Of a stretch of 56,490 bases of DNA, positions 34,158-44,136 are shown in pieces. The stretch comes from Bacteroidetes bacterium SW_9_63_38 (lineage in GTDB: Bacteria; Bacteroidota; Rhodothermia; Rhodothermales; Salinibacteraceae). Made by a program: the position numbers and the translations under genes. The DNA is taken from positions 1-56,490 of the forward strand of contig PXUA01000012.1 in NCBI GenBank assembly GCA_003022435.1, read 5' to 3'. Each line of letters begins with the position of its first letter. Position 1 is the stretch's first letter. The notes beneath the pieces were generated by a model. It saw only the letters and a program-made list of their open reading frames with translations, was not told the origin of the DNA and searched no databases.

Positions 34158-34943
34158 TCAGGTGCCGTCGTACTGACGAATGAAGCGCCGGAAGAGCGCT
34201 GGGAAGAATCGTTTGACGTACACCCCGATCGTTTCCCAGCCGCCCACGTAGGTTTCGGCCCGGTCCTGTTCGATGGCGTCGCCGATCACGGCGGCGCAGT
34301 CCTCGGCCGGGATGCCTTGTTCTTGCGCGCGCTCCCCGAGCGGATTTCCGTCGGCGTCGAGCGCATTCGAACCCACATTCGTGCGCACGAAGCCGGGGCA
34401 GACGATGGTGATCCCGATGTTGTCGTCGTGGACTTCGGCCCGGAGGCCGTCGTACCACCCGTGGAGGGCGTGCTTGGAGGCGGCGTACGACGTGCGAAGC
34501 GGCGTGCTGAACTTGCCGACGACGCTGCTGACGACGGCAATGTGACCCCGCCCCCGCCGCTGCATAGTGGGGAGCACGGCCTTCGTCAGTTCGACGGCCC
34601 CGAAGAAGTTGACCTCCATGATGCGCCGCACGGCGGCCATGTCGGTGTCGGCGGCGGTGCCCCGCTGGCTGATGCCGCCGTTGTTTATGAGCACGTCGAC
34701 CGGGCCGACCTCTGACCGGACGCGCTCGGCGGCCGCGTGCAGGGACTCCGGTTCGGCCAGGTCGAGCGTCTGGACGACGTGCTCCTCCGGCCGCACGCAC
34801 CGTTCGCGAACGTCACAGAGGGCGTCGCCGCGGCGGGACGAGAGAACAAGGCGGGCGCCCCGCCTGCTGAGGTCGTACGCGAGGGCTTCTCCGATCCCGG
34901 AAGAGGCCCCGGTGATCCAGACAAGTCGGCCGGTAACGGTCAT
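34158..34943 (-). CDS. Short-chain dehydrogenase/reductase
   Basis: Start chosen at the ATG 34943 (MTVTGRLVWITGASSGIGEA), four codons inside another Met at 34955. The classical SDR marks are TGASSGIG (cofactor loop), NNGGISQRG (NNAG equivalent), VSSVVGKFSTPLRTSYAASK with the Ser and YxxxK catalytic residues, and CPGFVRTNVG. At 261 residues it fits DltE/DHRS7-like SDRs. The basic Arg in SSRRGD after strand two favours NADP(H). Substrate unknown. A long, structured leader lies upstream (35126-35369). Confidence 0.88.
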   Translation of the reverse strand: MTVTGRLVWITGASSGIGEALAYDLSRRGARLVLSSRRGDALCDVRERCVRPEEHVVQTLDLAEPESLHAAAERVRSEVGPVDVLINNGGISQRGTAADTDMAAVRRIMEVNFFGAVELTKAVLPTMQRRGRGHIAVVSSVVGKFSTPLRTSYAASKHALHGWYDGLRAEVHDDNIGITIVCPGFVRTNVGSNALDADGNPLGERAQEQGIPAEDCAAVIGDAIEQDRAETYVGGWETIGVYVKRFFPALFRRFIRQYDGT

Positions 34944-35125
34944 TGTGAAGAGCATCGGGGAAGGGAGGACGGCAGCGCAGTCTATGGGCGTTAATTGGCT
35001 GTGGCCCCCGACTGTTGCTCGACGAATGGGCTTTCGGGGCAAAGAATGTGTGTGATACCAACGTCGGAACGAGACATCGATCGCGGAGAGAATTGTGGGC
35101 GCTGTGCTTGTTCGGCGCGATAAAG

Positions 35126-35369
35126 CCGGACGTAGGTCACAAATGCAAGTCGCCGAACGGCCCGAAAGCCGTCCGGCGGTTTGCAATCCCCCTGATGCGA
35201 GGGGAGTCCGTGCTCCCCCTAGAAGGGATGCGCAGTGCTGCCGTCGCATCGGGTTCCCCCCTTCGGTGAAAGGGACGAGACGTAAGCCGGCCGGCGTCGG
35301 GACGACCGCTCGGCAACGCAACCCGGAGGGGGTGATCGAGTGCCAGTCTTATGGATAGGTCACGTCCGG
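35126..35369 (+). ncRNA. Candidate structured RNA, family unknown
   Basis: The ~500-bp gap between pckA and the SDR gene contains a set of nested helices. The closing stem is CCGGACGT (35126-35133) with ACGTCCGG (35362-35369). Inside is a 42-nt hairpin at 35144-35185 (TGCAA, CGCCG and CGGC pairing with GCCG, CGGCG and TTGCA, loop CCGAAA). An interrupted helix pairs CCTGATGCGA (35191-35200) with TCGCATCGGG (35244-35253) and encloses GGGGAG/CTCCCC. CCCTT/AAGGG lies at 35259-35274. GAAA, GGTGAAAGG and GGCAACG motifs favour the plus strand. It does not match RNase P, tmRNA, SRP or cobalamin/SAM/glycine riboswitches as I know them. Confidence 0.45.
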
Positions 35370-35395
35370 GAATCGTACCGGGGAGAATTGGCGCA

Positions 35396-35426
35396 CGAGG
35401 AGGGGGCACTTCGGCCCCTCTCCTCG
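35396..35426 (-). terminator. GC-rich hairpin after pckA
   Basis: CGAGGAGGGGG...CCCC-T-CTCCTCG forms an eleven-base-pair stem with one bulge, 28 bp beyond the pckA stop codon. No T-run follows, so its strength as a terminator is uncertain. Confidence 0.45.
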
Positions 35427-35453
35427 TACGCAGATCGCCTCTCCGGAGAACGG

Positions 35454-37046
<1,593 letters not shown>

Positions 37047-37214
37047 AGAGGAGTGAGAGATTGTAGGAAGAAAGCGTGGAGGCATCTTCCAACATAGGAC
37101 AGCTCGCCCCCGAAATGTGTGGTCAAGGATGGATGCGAACGTGGGGCGAGAGGCGCACGTAGGTGTCAGGGATGTTCTGGCGAGGGGGTGGGGCGCAGGC
37201 GATATAAGCGGTGG

Positions 37215-38309
37215 TTATTCGGGGGGGGAGGGCATGGACGGTTGCTCTTCCGACGGGGACGGGGCCTCCTCGGCGTCCGGCACCGGCGCGCACCAGAGCA
37301 CGCCCTGCGGGAGCAGCGACAGGTCGGTGCCCGCGCCATAGTGCTCGCGGAGGCGGGCATAGAGGTCAGCAATGCCGGAGCCGCGGCGGAGAATCGTCGT
37401 CGGGTCGGTGGTGTCGAAGCCGGGGCCGGTGTCGAGCACCGCGAGGCACATCTCCTGCTCGTCGTGTCGGCCGGTCACCGTGATGGTGCAGGGCTCGTCG
37501 AGGGCGCGGGCGCCATGCTGTACGGCATTTTCGAGCAGGGGAAGTAGGCACAGGCGGGGCACCTGCACGGAGAGCAGCGAGTCGGGCAGGTCGAAGCCGA
37601 CCTCTAGGTCGGCGCCGTACTGGACTTGTGCGAGCTCGACGTACCAGAGGACCACCTCAATCTCGTGGGCGAGCGGCACTGTTTCCGCCGACCCGGCCTC
37701 GTGCCGGTAGCGGAGCAGCGACCGCGCGTCGTCGATAAGCGGGGCGGCCTGGTCCGACGCGTCGTCCTCCAGCAAGGCCCCGGCGGCCGCGAGCGTTCCG
37801 AGCACGATGGGCGGGCAGGTTTGGGTGCGGAGGCGCCGCATGCGGGCCTCCCAGCCCTCTGCGTGGTCTTTGTGGTCGCGCTGGTAGTAGGCCTGCAGGG
37901 CCAGAAGGCCGTACACACTGCCGGTGCCGAGGGCGACGAGAATACCGATGCGGGTGAGCATGGGCCAGTCGGGCGTGAAAGCGGTCCCGAGTGCCGTTTT
38001 GAGGCCGGCCGTGAGTCCGATGATCACGAGGAGGGTGCTTCCGGCGGGCGCGAGGGTGTGGTACCAGACGTGCCGCTCCGACTCCAGCGGCACGAAGGCC
38101 TTCATAATCGGACGTACCAGCTGAAGGGTGGCGTCGAGCAGGGCTACGTACAGGACGCCGACCAGGATGCTATTGCCGAGGACCACCGGCGACCATGTTT
38201 GAATCTGGATCGTGCTTTCTCCGCCGGCCCGGACCGCGATGCCCGCGAGGCCTCCAATGAGAAGAACGAGCCCGGCCCGGCGCAGGCCGGCAATGATCGA
38301 CGAGACCAT
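37215..38309 (-). CDS. LytS/YehU-type sensor histidine kinase lacking the phosphoacceptor His
   Basis: From the ATG at 38309 the 364-residue protein has about four membrane helices (residues 8-30, 42-65, 88-110, 118-140). A dimerisation helix follows where LytS-type kinases have QINPHFLFNTL; here it reads QTCPPIVLGTL, so His is replaced by Pro167. The ATPase domain is complete: LLPLLENAVQHGAR (N box), VLDTGPGF (G1) and RRGSGIADLYARL (G2). A Pro/Ser/Glu tail ends the protein. It may bind ATP but cannot autophosphorylate by the usual route, so it is probably a pseudokinase or a partner of another kinase. No response regulator adjoins it. Confidence 0.72.
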   Translation of the reverse strand: MVSSIIAGLRRAGLVLLIGGLAGIAVRAGGESTIQIQTWSPVVLGNSILVGVLYVALLDATLQLVRPIMKAFVPLESERHVWYHTLAPAGSTLLVIIGLTAGLKTALGTAFTPDWPMLTRIGILVALGTGSVYGLLALQAYYQRDHKDHAEGWEARMRRLRTQTCPPIVLGTLAAAGALLEDDASDQAAPLIDDARSLLRYRHEAGSAETVPLAHEIEVVLWYVELAQVQYGADLEVGFDLPDSLLSVQVPRLCLLPLLENAVQHGARALDEPCTITVTGRHDEQEMCLAVLDTGPGFDTTDPTTILRRGSGIADLYARLREHYGAGTDLSLLPQGVLWCAPVPDAEEAPSPSEEQPSMPSPPE

Positions 38310-38485
38310 GAACAACTGGAGATGAGTCAAAGAAGAACGACCGCTATTCTCAACATAGGCATTTCCGAGCGGACCGTTCTGCCGGTTCTCATTCTGATGG
38401 AAACGAGGAGAGGGCCGTGAGACCTCCGCTGAGAGCAGGCACTTTCGGGGCGAAAGCGACGGGTGTTCGACGGCCGAGGGAGACG

Positions 38486-38983
38486 TCAGGGCGAGGAGGC
38501 GAGCTTGGCGTTGAGGTCCCAGAGCCCGAGCGCGGCCAGCACGGCCAAGTCCACGAAGAGAAAGAGGGCGAAGAGGGGGCACCGAAGCGGAGGGCGTCCC
38601 AGAGGCCCGGCTCCAGAGCGCCTTCGGCAAAGAGAGGCGCGACATGCAGGGCAAAGCCGAGAACGCCGGTGGCGGCCCGGAGGCATTGCCGACTCGGCTC
38701 GGCGTGACACTGACCGCAGTTTTTCGAGGTCAGCGACTTGGCGAGCGTGACCCCTTTGTGGTCGAACGATTCCGGGTCCTCCTGAGGCTGGTGGCAATCC
38801 AGACAGTTCGCTCTCTTCTCCACGTGAGCGCTGCGCTCGTACTCCTCTACGATGGCCGGCGTCTCGCGGCGGTGGCAGGATGCACACCTGTTGGTGGTCT
38901 CCGCGAGCTCCGGACTGAGCTGCTCCGTGGCCGTATCCGGACGCTCGGCCCGGATAAAAGAGGCGCCTTCGGAGGGCCCAGTG
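38486..38983 (-). pseudogene. Multiheme cytochrome c / membrane protein remnant, cut by a MITE
   Basis: Reading from the MITE edge at 38983, the first frame gives three CxxCH heme motifs: RCASCHRRETPAIV, NCLDCHQPQEDP and NCGQCHAEPSRQ, with the ERSAH and HKGVTLAKSLT spacers typical of NapC/HAO-like multiheme cytochromes. It then runs into a hydrophobic stretch (AATGVLGFALHVAPLF). A frameshift near 38580 is needed to reach the last helix FALFLFVDLAVLAALGLWDL and the stop at 38486. The 5' end has no signal peptide or start; the frame closes inside the MITE. It was probably a periplasmic electron carrier anchored in the membrane, now inactive. Confidence 0.65.
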
Positions 38984-39075
38984 CAGCTTCAAACGATCTT
39001 TTGGGAGAGCAGTTTGCTATTGCTCCACGCTCCAGCTTGAGGTATCTCGATTGCACAACGGACCCGTTGAAGCTG
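38984..39075 (-). mobile_element. MITE-like element, copy 3 (inverted)
   Basis: Reverse orientation relative to copies 1 and 2, 92 bp, with a CT to CG change near one end and a one-base loss in the C-run near the other. The ends CAGCTTCAA/TTGAAGCTG and parts of the extended repeat (CCCAGTG and CACCAGGG) are kept. It forms the left border of the non-coding region before blh and the 5' border of the cytochrome remnant. Confidence 0.78.
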
Positions 39076-39330
39076 CACCAGGGTCCCGGCAATCGTAAGA
39101 GCGATAAAAACCGACTTGGATGAGCCATGTGCATGTCTTTTGGACGGAGCCGAGCTGTCTGTCGGGATGGAGGAAACGAAGAAAAAATTTTCGCAAAAGA
39201 ATTAGAGCTCAGTTCGGAAATGCAACGAAGTCGTCGGGGTCTTCTCCTGTGAACGGAGCCCATCCTGAACCTCGACGGGGCTCTGTTCTACACTACAGTG
39301 CACGATCCACGTCAATAACCGCTTGATATT
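39076..39330. other. Leader of the blh gene
   Basis: 255 bp between the MITE and the Blh start, with a lower GC content and A-rich runs (GAAGAAAAAATTTTCGCAAA near 39178). It probably holds the promoter; no clear boxes or ribosome site are seen. Confidence 0.3.
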
Positions 39331-40299
39331 GTGACTCGCGCTGTGACCGCCACCATTCGATCCTCTCGCGTGTACGGCAGTGTGCTTGCGCTTACGCTGT
39401 GTGCGATTGGGCTTGGTACGTGGAGTGGCGGGACGGGGACGATGACCACGGCGATTCTCTTCGGCGTCGTCGTGCTGACGGGAATGCCGCACGGCGCCAT
39501 CGACCACCTCGTGGCCGCTGAGTTGTACGACCTTCGGAACACCTGGACGGACCACGCCAAGTTCTACGGTGGCTATCTGGTGCTTATGGCCCTATACGGG
39601 GCCTTCTGGGTGGTAGCACCGGTAGGGTCGCTGCTGGTCTTCTTGGTCATGACCATGTACCACTTCGGGCAGGCCGACCTTGCGTACTGGCGGTGTCCCC
39701 CCGTGCAGGCCCGCCTGCTGTACCTGTCGCGGGGCCTCTTCCTGATCGGGCTGCCCGTCGCGGCCTCGCCCGCCCGCGTGCACCCCATTTTCGACGCCAT
39801 CGCGAGCGTGCAGGTGTCGGGGTGGCCCCTTCTGGACACGCATCCCAATCTCGTCGCCGCCGGGCTCGTGGGGCAACACGTCCTCGCCCTAATCGTCGCC
39901 GCCGTGACGAACGGGAGAGCATGGACGAAGTGGGGACGGGAAGCCCTCAACGTCTCTGTGTTAACGCTCCTGTTTGGCAGCGTCCCCCCGCTGCTCGCAT
40001 TCGCGGTGTACTTTGGCGCCTGGCACTCGCTCGGCCACATTCTGGAGCTGCTGCGGTTCTTTCGGGAGCATGGGGAAGAACCCGCCACGATGACAGCGTT
40101 TTATCGGGAGGCGGCCCTGTTCACGGTCCTGCCGTTCGTGGGCCTAGCCGGGCTTTACTGGGGGACCCAGTCGTTCGGGAGCTGGAATCAGATGACTGCC
40201 CTGCTCTTCATCATCATTGCGGTGATGACCCTGCCCCACATGATCATCGTGGAGCGTCTCTATCGGGAGCGAGAAAAGAAGGCGGGGGTGACGGCTTGA
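39331..40299 (+). CDS. blh: Brp/Blh family beta-carotene 15,15'-dioxygenase
   Basis: The 322-residue membrane protein, starting at GTG 39331, carries the Blh histidine signature: GMPHGAIDH (~52-60), MTMYHFGQAD, WHSLGHILE and LPHMIIVERLY, set in about seven or eight helices. These His residues hold the iron that cleaves beta-carotene into two retinal molecules. Retinal is the chromophore of bacteriorhodopsin- and xanthorhodopsin-type proteins. No rhodopsin or carotene cyclase gene is in the window. The first ATG inside the frame would remove a helix, so the GTG is preferred. Confidence 0.92.
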   Translation: MTRAVTATIRSSRVYGSVLALTLCAIGLGTWSGGTGTMTTAILFGVVVLTGMPHGAIDHLVAAELYDLRNTWTDHAKFYGGYLVLMALYGAFWVVAPVGSLLVFLVMTMYHFGQADLAYWRCPPVQARLLYLSRGLFLIGLPVAASPARVHPIFDAIASVQVSGWPLLDTHPNLVAAGLVGQHVLALIVAAVTNGRAWTKWGREALNVSVLTLLFGSVPPLLAFAVYFGAWHSLGHILELLRFFREHGEEPATMTAFYREAALFTVLPFVGLAGLYWGTQSFGSWNQMTALLFIIIAVMTLPHMIIVERLYREREKKAGVTA

Positions 40300-40388
40300 G
40301 TGAAAACCGTCCGCTGCCGTGAAGGCGATGGGCGGTTGGGAGAAAAATTTCGATCAGTGCTCGGTATGAAAGAGAAAATACTGGCGCT

Positions 40389-40428
40389 CTCTCGTGTCCT
40401 GCTTCTCTCGTGTCCTGCTTCTCTCGTG
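40389..40428 (+). repeat. 16-bp tandem repeat, 2.5 units
   Basis: CTCTCGTGTCCTGCTT at 40389-40404 repeats exactly at 40405-40420, followed by half a unit. It lies between blh and the FKBP gene and may vary in copy number. Confidence 0.7.
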
Positions 40429-40549
40429 AAACGGACGCCGAGAGTCGGAAGACAGGTGTACTGGAACCAAACACACCCCTCAATGGTGCATTACAACGCA
40501 CAGATTTCATTAGGTCGCAGCCCACTTGTACTAACATCGACATAGCGTC

Positions 40550-41032
40550 GTGGCACAAGCGAAAGAAGGAGACGAAGTTCAGGTCCACTATACCGGAAAG
40601 CTCGAAGACGGAACGGTCTTCGACACGTCGGAGGATGGGGAGCCGCTCAGTTTTACAGTCGGTGAGAACCGCGTCATTCCCGGATTCGAGGAGGCCGTCA
40701 CCGGGATGGAGCCGGGCGATTCGAAGACCACGGAAGTAGAGCCGGAGCAGGCGTACGGCGAGCACCGCGAGGACATGGTCATGGAAATGGAGCGGGATCA
40801 GATTCCCGACGACGTTGACCCGGAGGTGGGGCAGCAGCTTCAACTCCGTCTCGAAAACGGGCAGACCGTGCCGGTTCTCATTACGGCACTCGGGGAAGAT
40901 AGCGTCACGATTGACGCCAACCACCCCCTGGCCGGGCGGAAGCTCATGTTCGAGATTGAGCTTATCGACGTCGCGGAAGGGGCTGGCGGCGGTGCCGACG
41001 AGGACGGGGGCGGCAACATCGTCACCCCGTAG
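40550..41032 (+). CDS. slyD: FKBP-type peptidyl-prolyl isomerase, SlyD-like
   Basis: The 160-residue product starts at a GTG (40550) with AQAKEGDEVQVHYTGKLEDG. The FKBP half-site residues VHYTGKL...FDTS, GENRVIPGFEEAVTGM and the second half after the insert-in-flap domain (PEQAYGEHREDMVMEMERDQ, then LITALGEDSVTIDANHPLAG) are the SlyD pattern. The tail is Gly/Asp-rich rather than His-rich, so the metal-binding tail of E. coli SlyD is missing. It helps fold proline-containing chains in the cytosol. A strong terminator follows. Confidence 0.9.
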   Translation: MAQAKEGDEVQVHYTGKLEDGTVFDTSEDGEPLSFTVGENRVIPGFEEAVTGMEPGDSKTTEVEPEQAYGEHREDMVMEMERDQIPDDVDPEVGQQLQLRLENGQTVPVLITALGEDSVTIDANHPLAGRKLMFEIELIDVAEGAGGGADEDGGGNIVTP

Positions 41033-41066
41033 TCCGATCCGGTCGGATCTGAAGTTCTGAAGAATG

Positions 41067-41103
41067 TGCCCCTGCACGGTGACAGTCCTGCAGGGGCATT
41101 TCT
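41067..41103 (+). terminator. Rho-independent terminator of the FKBP gene
   Basis: TGCCCCTGCA (41067-41076) pairs perfectly with TGCAGGGGCA (41089-41098), loop of 12, followed by TTTCTG. It lies 35 bp past the stop codon. Confidence 0.8.
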
Positions 41104-41496
41104 GTGTCGGGGCGGTATGGGTCGACCTCAAATTGCGCGTCGTCAGGTTGCGGGTTGCGCGTTTTCCCTCGTACCCGCCGAATTCGTCTGTACTGCTCCG
41201 ACTGGACGAAAAGAGTGGGGGGAGGCAGAAAAGAACAGAACTCTCAATGAATGCCCCGTAATCCGTAACACGGGTCATCCACACCCAGGACCCGAAAAAT
41301 ATTGCGACCCTGAAACGAGTTTGGGGGAGGGACGGCCCGGAGAGCGGAGCCTCTATATTGCACCCTGATGGCCGGTCCGCTAGGTTAACCTTCCGTGAGA
41401 ACAGGTGTAAAGGGAATCCTCGGTTTCTTGGACACGTGCACGAGGTGACCTTCTTGTTCCGTACCCTCTCTCCAAATCCGATCTCTGCGACCAGAC
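41104..41496. other. 393-bp leader of serC
   Basis: No gene is evident. A TATATTG near 41350 could be a -10/-7 box for serC, but I cannot confirm its upstream partner. GCGCGTCGTCAGGTTGCGGG with its TTGCGCG continuation (41136 onward) resembles intergenic repeats elsewhere in the window. Confidence 0.3.
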
Positions 41497-42618
41497 ATGG
41501 ACGACGTGGCTCAATCCGATTCACAGACGACGCCGGCCGATCGCGGTCAGCGCCAGTATAACTTCTCGGCGGGGCCCGCGGCGCTTCCCGAGGAGACGCT
41601 TCTCGAAGCGAAGGAGGAGCTTCCGGTATACGACCACACCGGCGCCTCCGTCATGGAAATCAGTCACCGCTCCGCTGCCTACGACAAGGTGGAAGAGGCG
41701 GCGCGCGACCACATTAAATCGCTGCTCGACCTCGGCGACGACTGGACCGTCCTCTTCCTGCAGGGCGGCGCCTCGATGCAGTTCTACCAGGCCCCCCTTA
41801 ACTTCCTGTCGGAAGACGGCGTGGCCGACTACGTGATCACCGGTCGCTGGGGGACGAAGGCCATTAAGGAGGCCAAGCTCGTCGGCGACGTGAACGTGGC
41901 GGCTTCGACGGAAGACGACGACTTCGAGCACGTGCCGGAGCCGTCGGCGTGGGACCTTAGCCCGGATGCCGACTACGTCTACATCACCACCAACGAGACG
42001 GTCAACGGCAACCAGATTACGTCCGACCCGGTGCTCGACGCGCCGATCGTGGCCGACACGTCCAGTGAGTTTTTGAGTCGCCCGATGGACCTGGAGGGCT
42101 ACGGCCTCGTCTTTGCCGGCGCACAGAAAAACGTGGGCCCGGCCGGCGTGACGATCGTGCTGCTGCACGATGACCTGCTGGCGGAGAAGAAGGACAACCT
42201 GCCGACGATGCTGGACTACGGTACCCATGTGCGCAAGCGGTTCAACACGCCGCCCATTTTCCCGATCTACATGGTCGAGAAGGTGACCCGCTGGCTTCTG
42301 AGCCTCGGCGGCCTCGACGCCATGCACGCCATCAACAAGCGGAAGGCCACCACCCTCTACGATCGCATCGAGCAGTCGGACTTCTACTACTGCACGGTCG
42401 ACGAGGGCTCCCGCTCGATGATGAATGTGACCTTCCGCCTGCAGGACCCGGACCTGGAAGATCTCTTCCTCAAGCAGGCCGAGCAGAACGGCCTCATGAG
42501 CCTCGCCGGGCACCGCACCGTTGGCGGCGTACGCGCCTCCATCTACAACGCGATGCCGGAAGAGGGCGTCCACAAGCTCATCGACTTCATGGATGAGTTT
42601 GAAGAGGTGCACCGCTAG
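41497..42618 (+). CDS. serC: Phosphoserine aminotransferase
   Basis: The 373-residue PLP enzyme has YNFSAGPAALPEETL at the N-terminus, VLFLQGGASMQF (phosphate loop), TTNETVNGNQ and the pyridoxal Lys in LVFAGAQKNVGPAGV, followed by NTPPIFPIYM and GHRTVGGVRASIYNAM. It makes phosphoserine from 3-phosphohydroxypyruvate and glutamate in the serine path. The first ~20 residues (DSQTTPADRG) are an acidic leader, so the start may also lie a little downstream. No serA or serB is adjacent. Confidence 0.94.
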   Translation: MDDVAQSDSQTTPADRGQRQYNFSAGPAALPEETLLEAKEELPVYDHTGASVMEISHRSAAYDKVEEAARDHIKSLLDLGDDWTVLFLQGGASMQFYQAPLNFLSEDGVADYVITGRWGTKAIKEAKLVGDVNVAASTEDDDFEHVPEPSAWDLSPDADYVYITTNETVNGNQITSDPVLDAPIVADTSSEFLSRPMDLEGYGLVFAGAQKNVGPAGVTIVLLHDDLLAEKKDNLPTMLDYGTHVRKRFNTPPIFPIYMVEKVTRWLLSLGGLDAMHAINKRKATTLYDRIEQSDFYYCTVDEGSRSMMNVTFRLQDPDLEDLFLKQAEQNGLMSLAGHRTVGGVRASIYNAMPEEGVHKLIDFMDEFEEVHR

Positions 42619-42906
42619 ATTTTTCTGCTACGGTCGCTCGTCATAGGGGATCGCGCCACGAATTTGAAGATTCGACGGTCTGAGATCGAAGTTTTCCAGT
42701 CTTTCGGCGACTTTCCCGAAAAAGGCGGCCTGTAACCGTTTTCTTGAAGGGACCTCGTTTGTGTGCGGCGGCCCTGCTTCCTTTCTTGGTGCAATCGAAG
42801 ACGGGCTCTGGTGGGGCACGCCCTGCCCGGATCCCGTGTACGCATTGCGTTCTCGGACAGGACGGTTGCGACTCTCTCCGTACTTGGTACTGACTGACTA
42901 CGAGCA

Positions 42907-44076
42907 ATGGCCTTTACGATTGGCATTCCGCGGGAGACCGCCCCGGGCGAGACGCGCGTGAGCATGGTTCCGGACGTGGCGGATCAGCTCCTGGCAACGT
43001 ATGACGACCTCGACATCGTCGTTGAGGCGGGGGCGGGCGAACACGCGTACCACGACGATGCGGACTACGAGGCGGCAGGCTGTCGGGTTACCGACCGGGA
43101 CGAGGTCCTGCAGGCCGACGTGGTGACAAAAGTGGCCCCACCGGACGACGAGGAGCTTGACGCCTTTTCGGATGGACAGGTGCTCATCGGCCTGCTCGAC
43201 CCGCTGGGGCGGGCCGAGGCCGCACAGACCCTGGCCGACGCTGGAGTGACGGCCCTCACCATGGAGCTGGTGCCCCGAATCTCGCGGGCGCAGAAGATGG
43301 ATGCCCTTTCCGCGATGAGCTCGATCGGCGGATATCGGGCGGCCGTGCGGGCGGCCGACCAGCTGCCGAAATTCTTCCCGCTGCTGACGACGGCGGCCGG
43401 AACCGTCAAACCGGCCCGTGTGCTTGTGATCGGAGCCGGGGTGGCCGGCCTACAGGCCATCGCAACCGCTAAGCGCCTTGGGGCCAAGGTCTTTGGCTAC
43501 GACATCCGCGAGCCGACCCGAAAAGAGGTGGAGAGCCTCGGGGCCGAATTCGTGGAGCTGGAGGTCGATATCGATGCCGATGAAGACGAGAGCGGCTACG
43601 CCGAGAAGGTGGAGAAGGAGAAGATAGAACGTCAGCCCGAGCTTCTAAAGCCGCACCTTGCGGAGGCCGACGTGGTGATCTCGACGGCGCTTATCCCGGG
43701 GCAGCCGGCACCGGTGCTCATCAACGAGGATGCGGTAGCGGCCATGGATCCCGGCTCGGTGATCGTGGACCTCGCCGCGGCCAACGGCGGCAACTGCGTC
43801 CACACCGAGGCCGACGAGACGGTCGTCGAAGACCGCGTCACCATCATCGGGTCCACCAATCTGCCCGCCGAGATGCCGGTGAATGCCAGTCAACTGTACT
43901 CGAAGACCATCTCGGCGATGATCGAAGAGTTCCTCGAGGACGGTGCCTTCACGCCGAACTTCGACGACGACATCTTCGATGGCGCCTGTCTCACGCACGA
44001 CGGCGAGATTCGCAACGACCGCGTCCGGGGACTTGTGGAGGAGGCGGACGACGAGCCGGAGACGGTCAGCGAGTAG
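42907..44076 (+). CDS. pntA: NAD(P) transhydrogenase subunit alpha part 1 (domain I)
   Basis: The 389-residue soluble NAD(H)-binding dI domain opens with TIGIPRETAPGETRVSMVPD and shows MELVPRISRAQKMDALSAMS and the Rossmann loop VLVIGAGVAGLQAIATAKRL (~170-189). Further on are IISTA-like VVISTALIPGQPAPVLI and VDLAAANGGNC. It passes hydride from NADH to NADP+ in the transhydrogenase complex. In this organism the alpha subunit is split into two genes, as in Rhodospirillum. The next gene begins 60 bp later. The ATG at 42907 is the only sensible start. Confidence 0.95.
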   Translation: MAFTIGIPRETAPGETRVSMVPDVADQLLATYDDLDIVVEAGAGEHAYHDDADYEAAGCRVTDRDEVLQADVVTKVAPPDDEELDAFSDGQVLIGLLDPLGRAEAAQTLADAGVTALTMELVPRISRAQKMDALSAMSSIGGYRAAVRAADQLPKFFPLLTTAAGTVKPARVLVIGAGVAGLQAIATAKRLGAKVFGYDIREPTRKEVESLGAEFVELEVDIDADEDESGYAEKVEKEKIERQPELLKPHLAEADVVISTALIPGQPAPVLINEDAVAAMDPGSVIVDLAAANGGNCVHTEADETVVEDRVTIIGSTNLPAEMPVNASQLYSKTISAMIEEFLEDGAFTPNFDDDIFDGACLTHDGEIRNDRVRGLVEEADDEPETVSE

Positions 44077-44136
44077 CTTTTCTGCGTTCCGAACTGCCGA
44101 TCATCCGATTTGCGCACACGCACCCTACCCCGACCC

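Noticed and set aside
35126..35369. Candidate RNA as RNase P, SRP RNA, SAM-I or cobalamin riboswitch
   Set aside because: GGAGTCC, GGTGAAAGG and GGCAACG give partial resemblance, but the universal RNase P ACAGAAA/GAGGAAAGTCC, the SRP GGAAGGAAGCAG and the cobalamin AGGGAA..GGTG boxes are missing. Left as unassigned.
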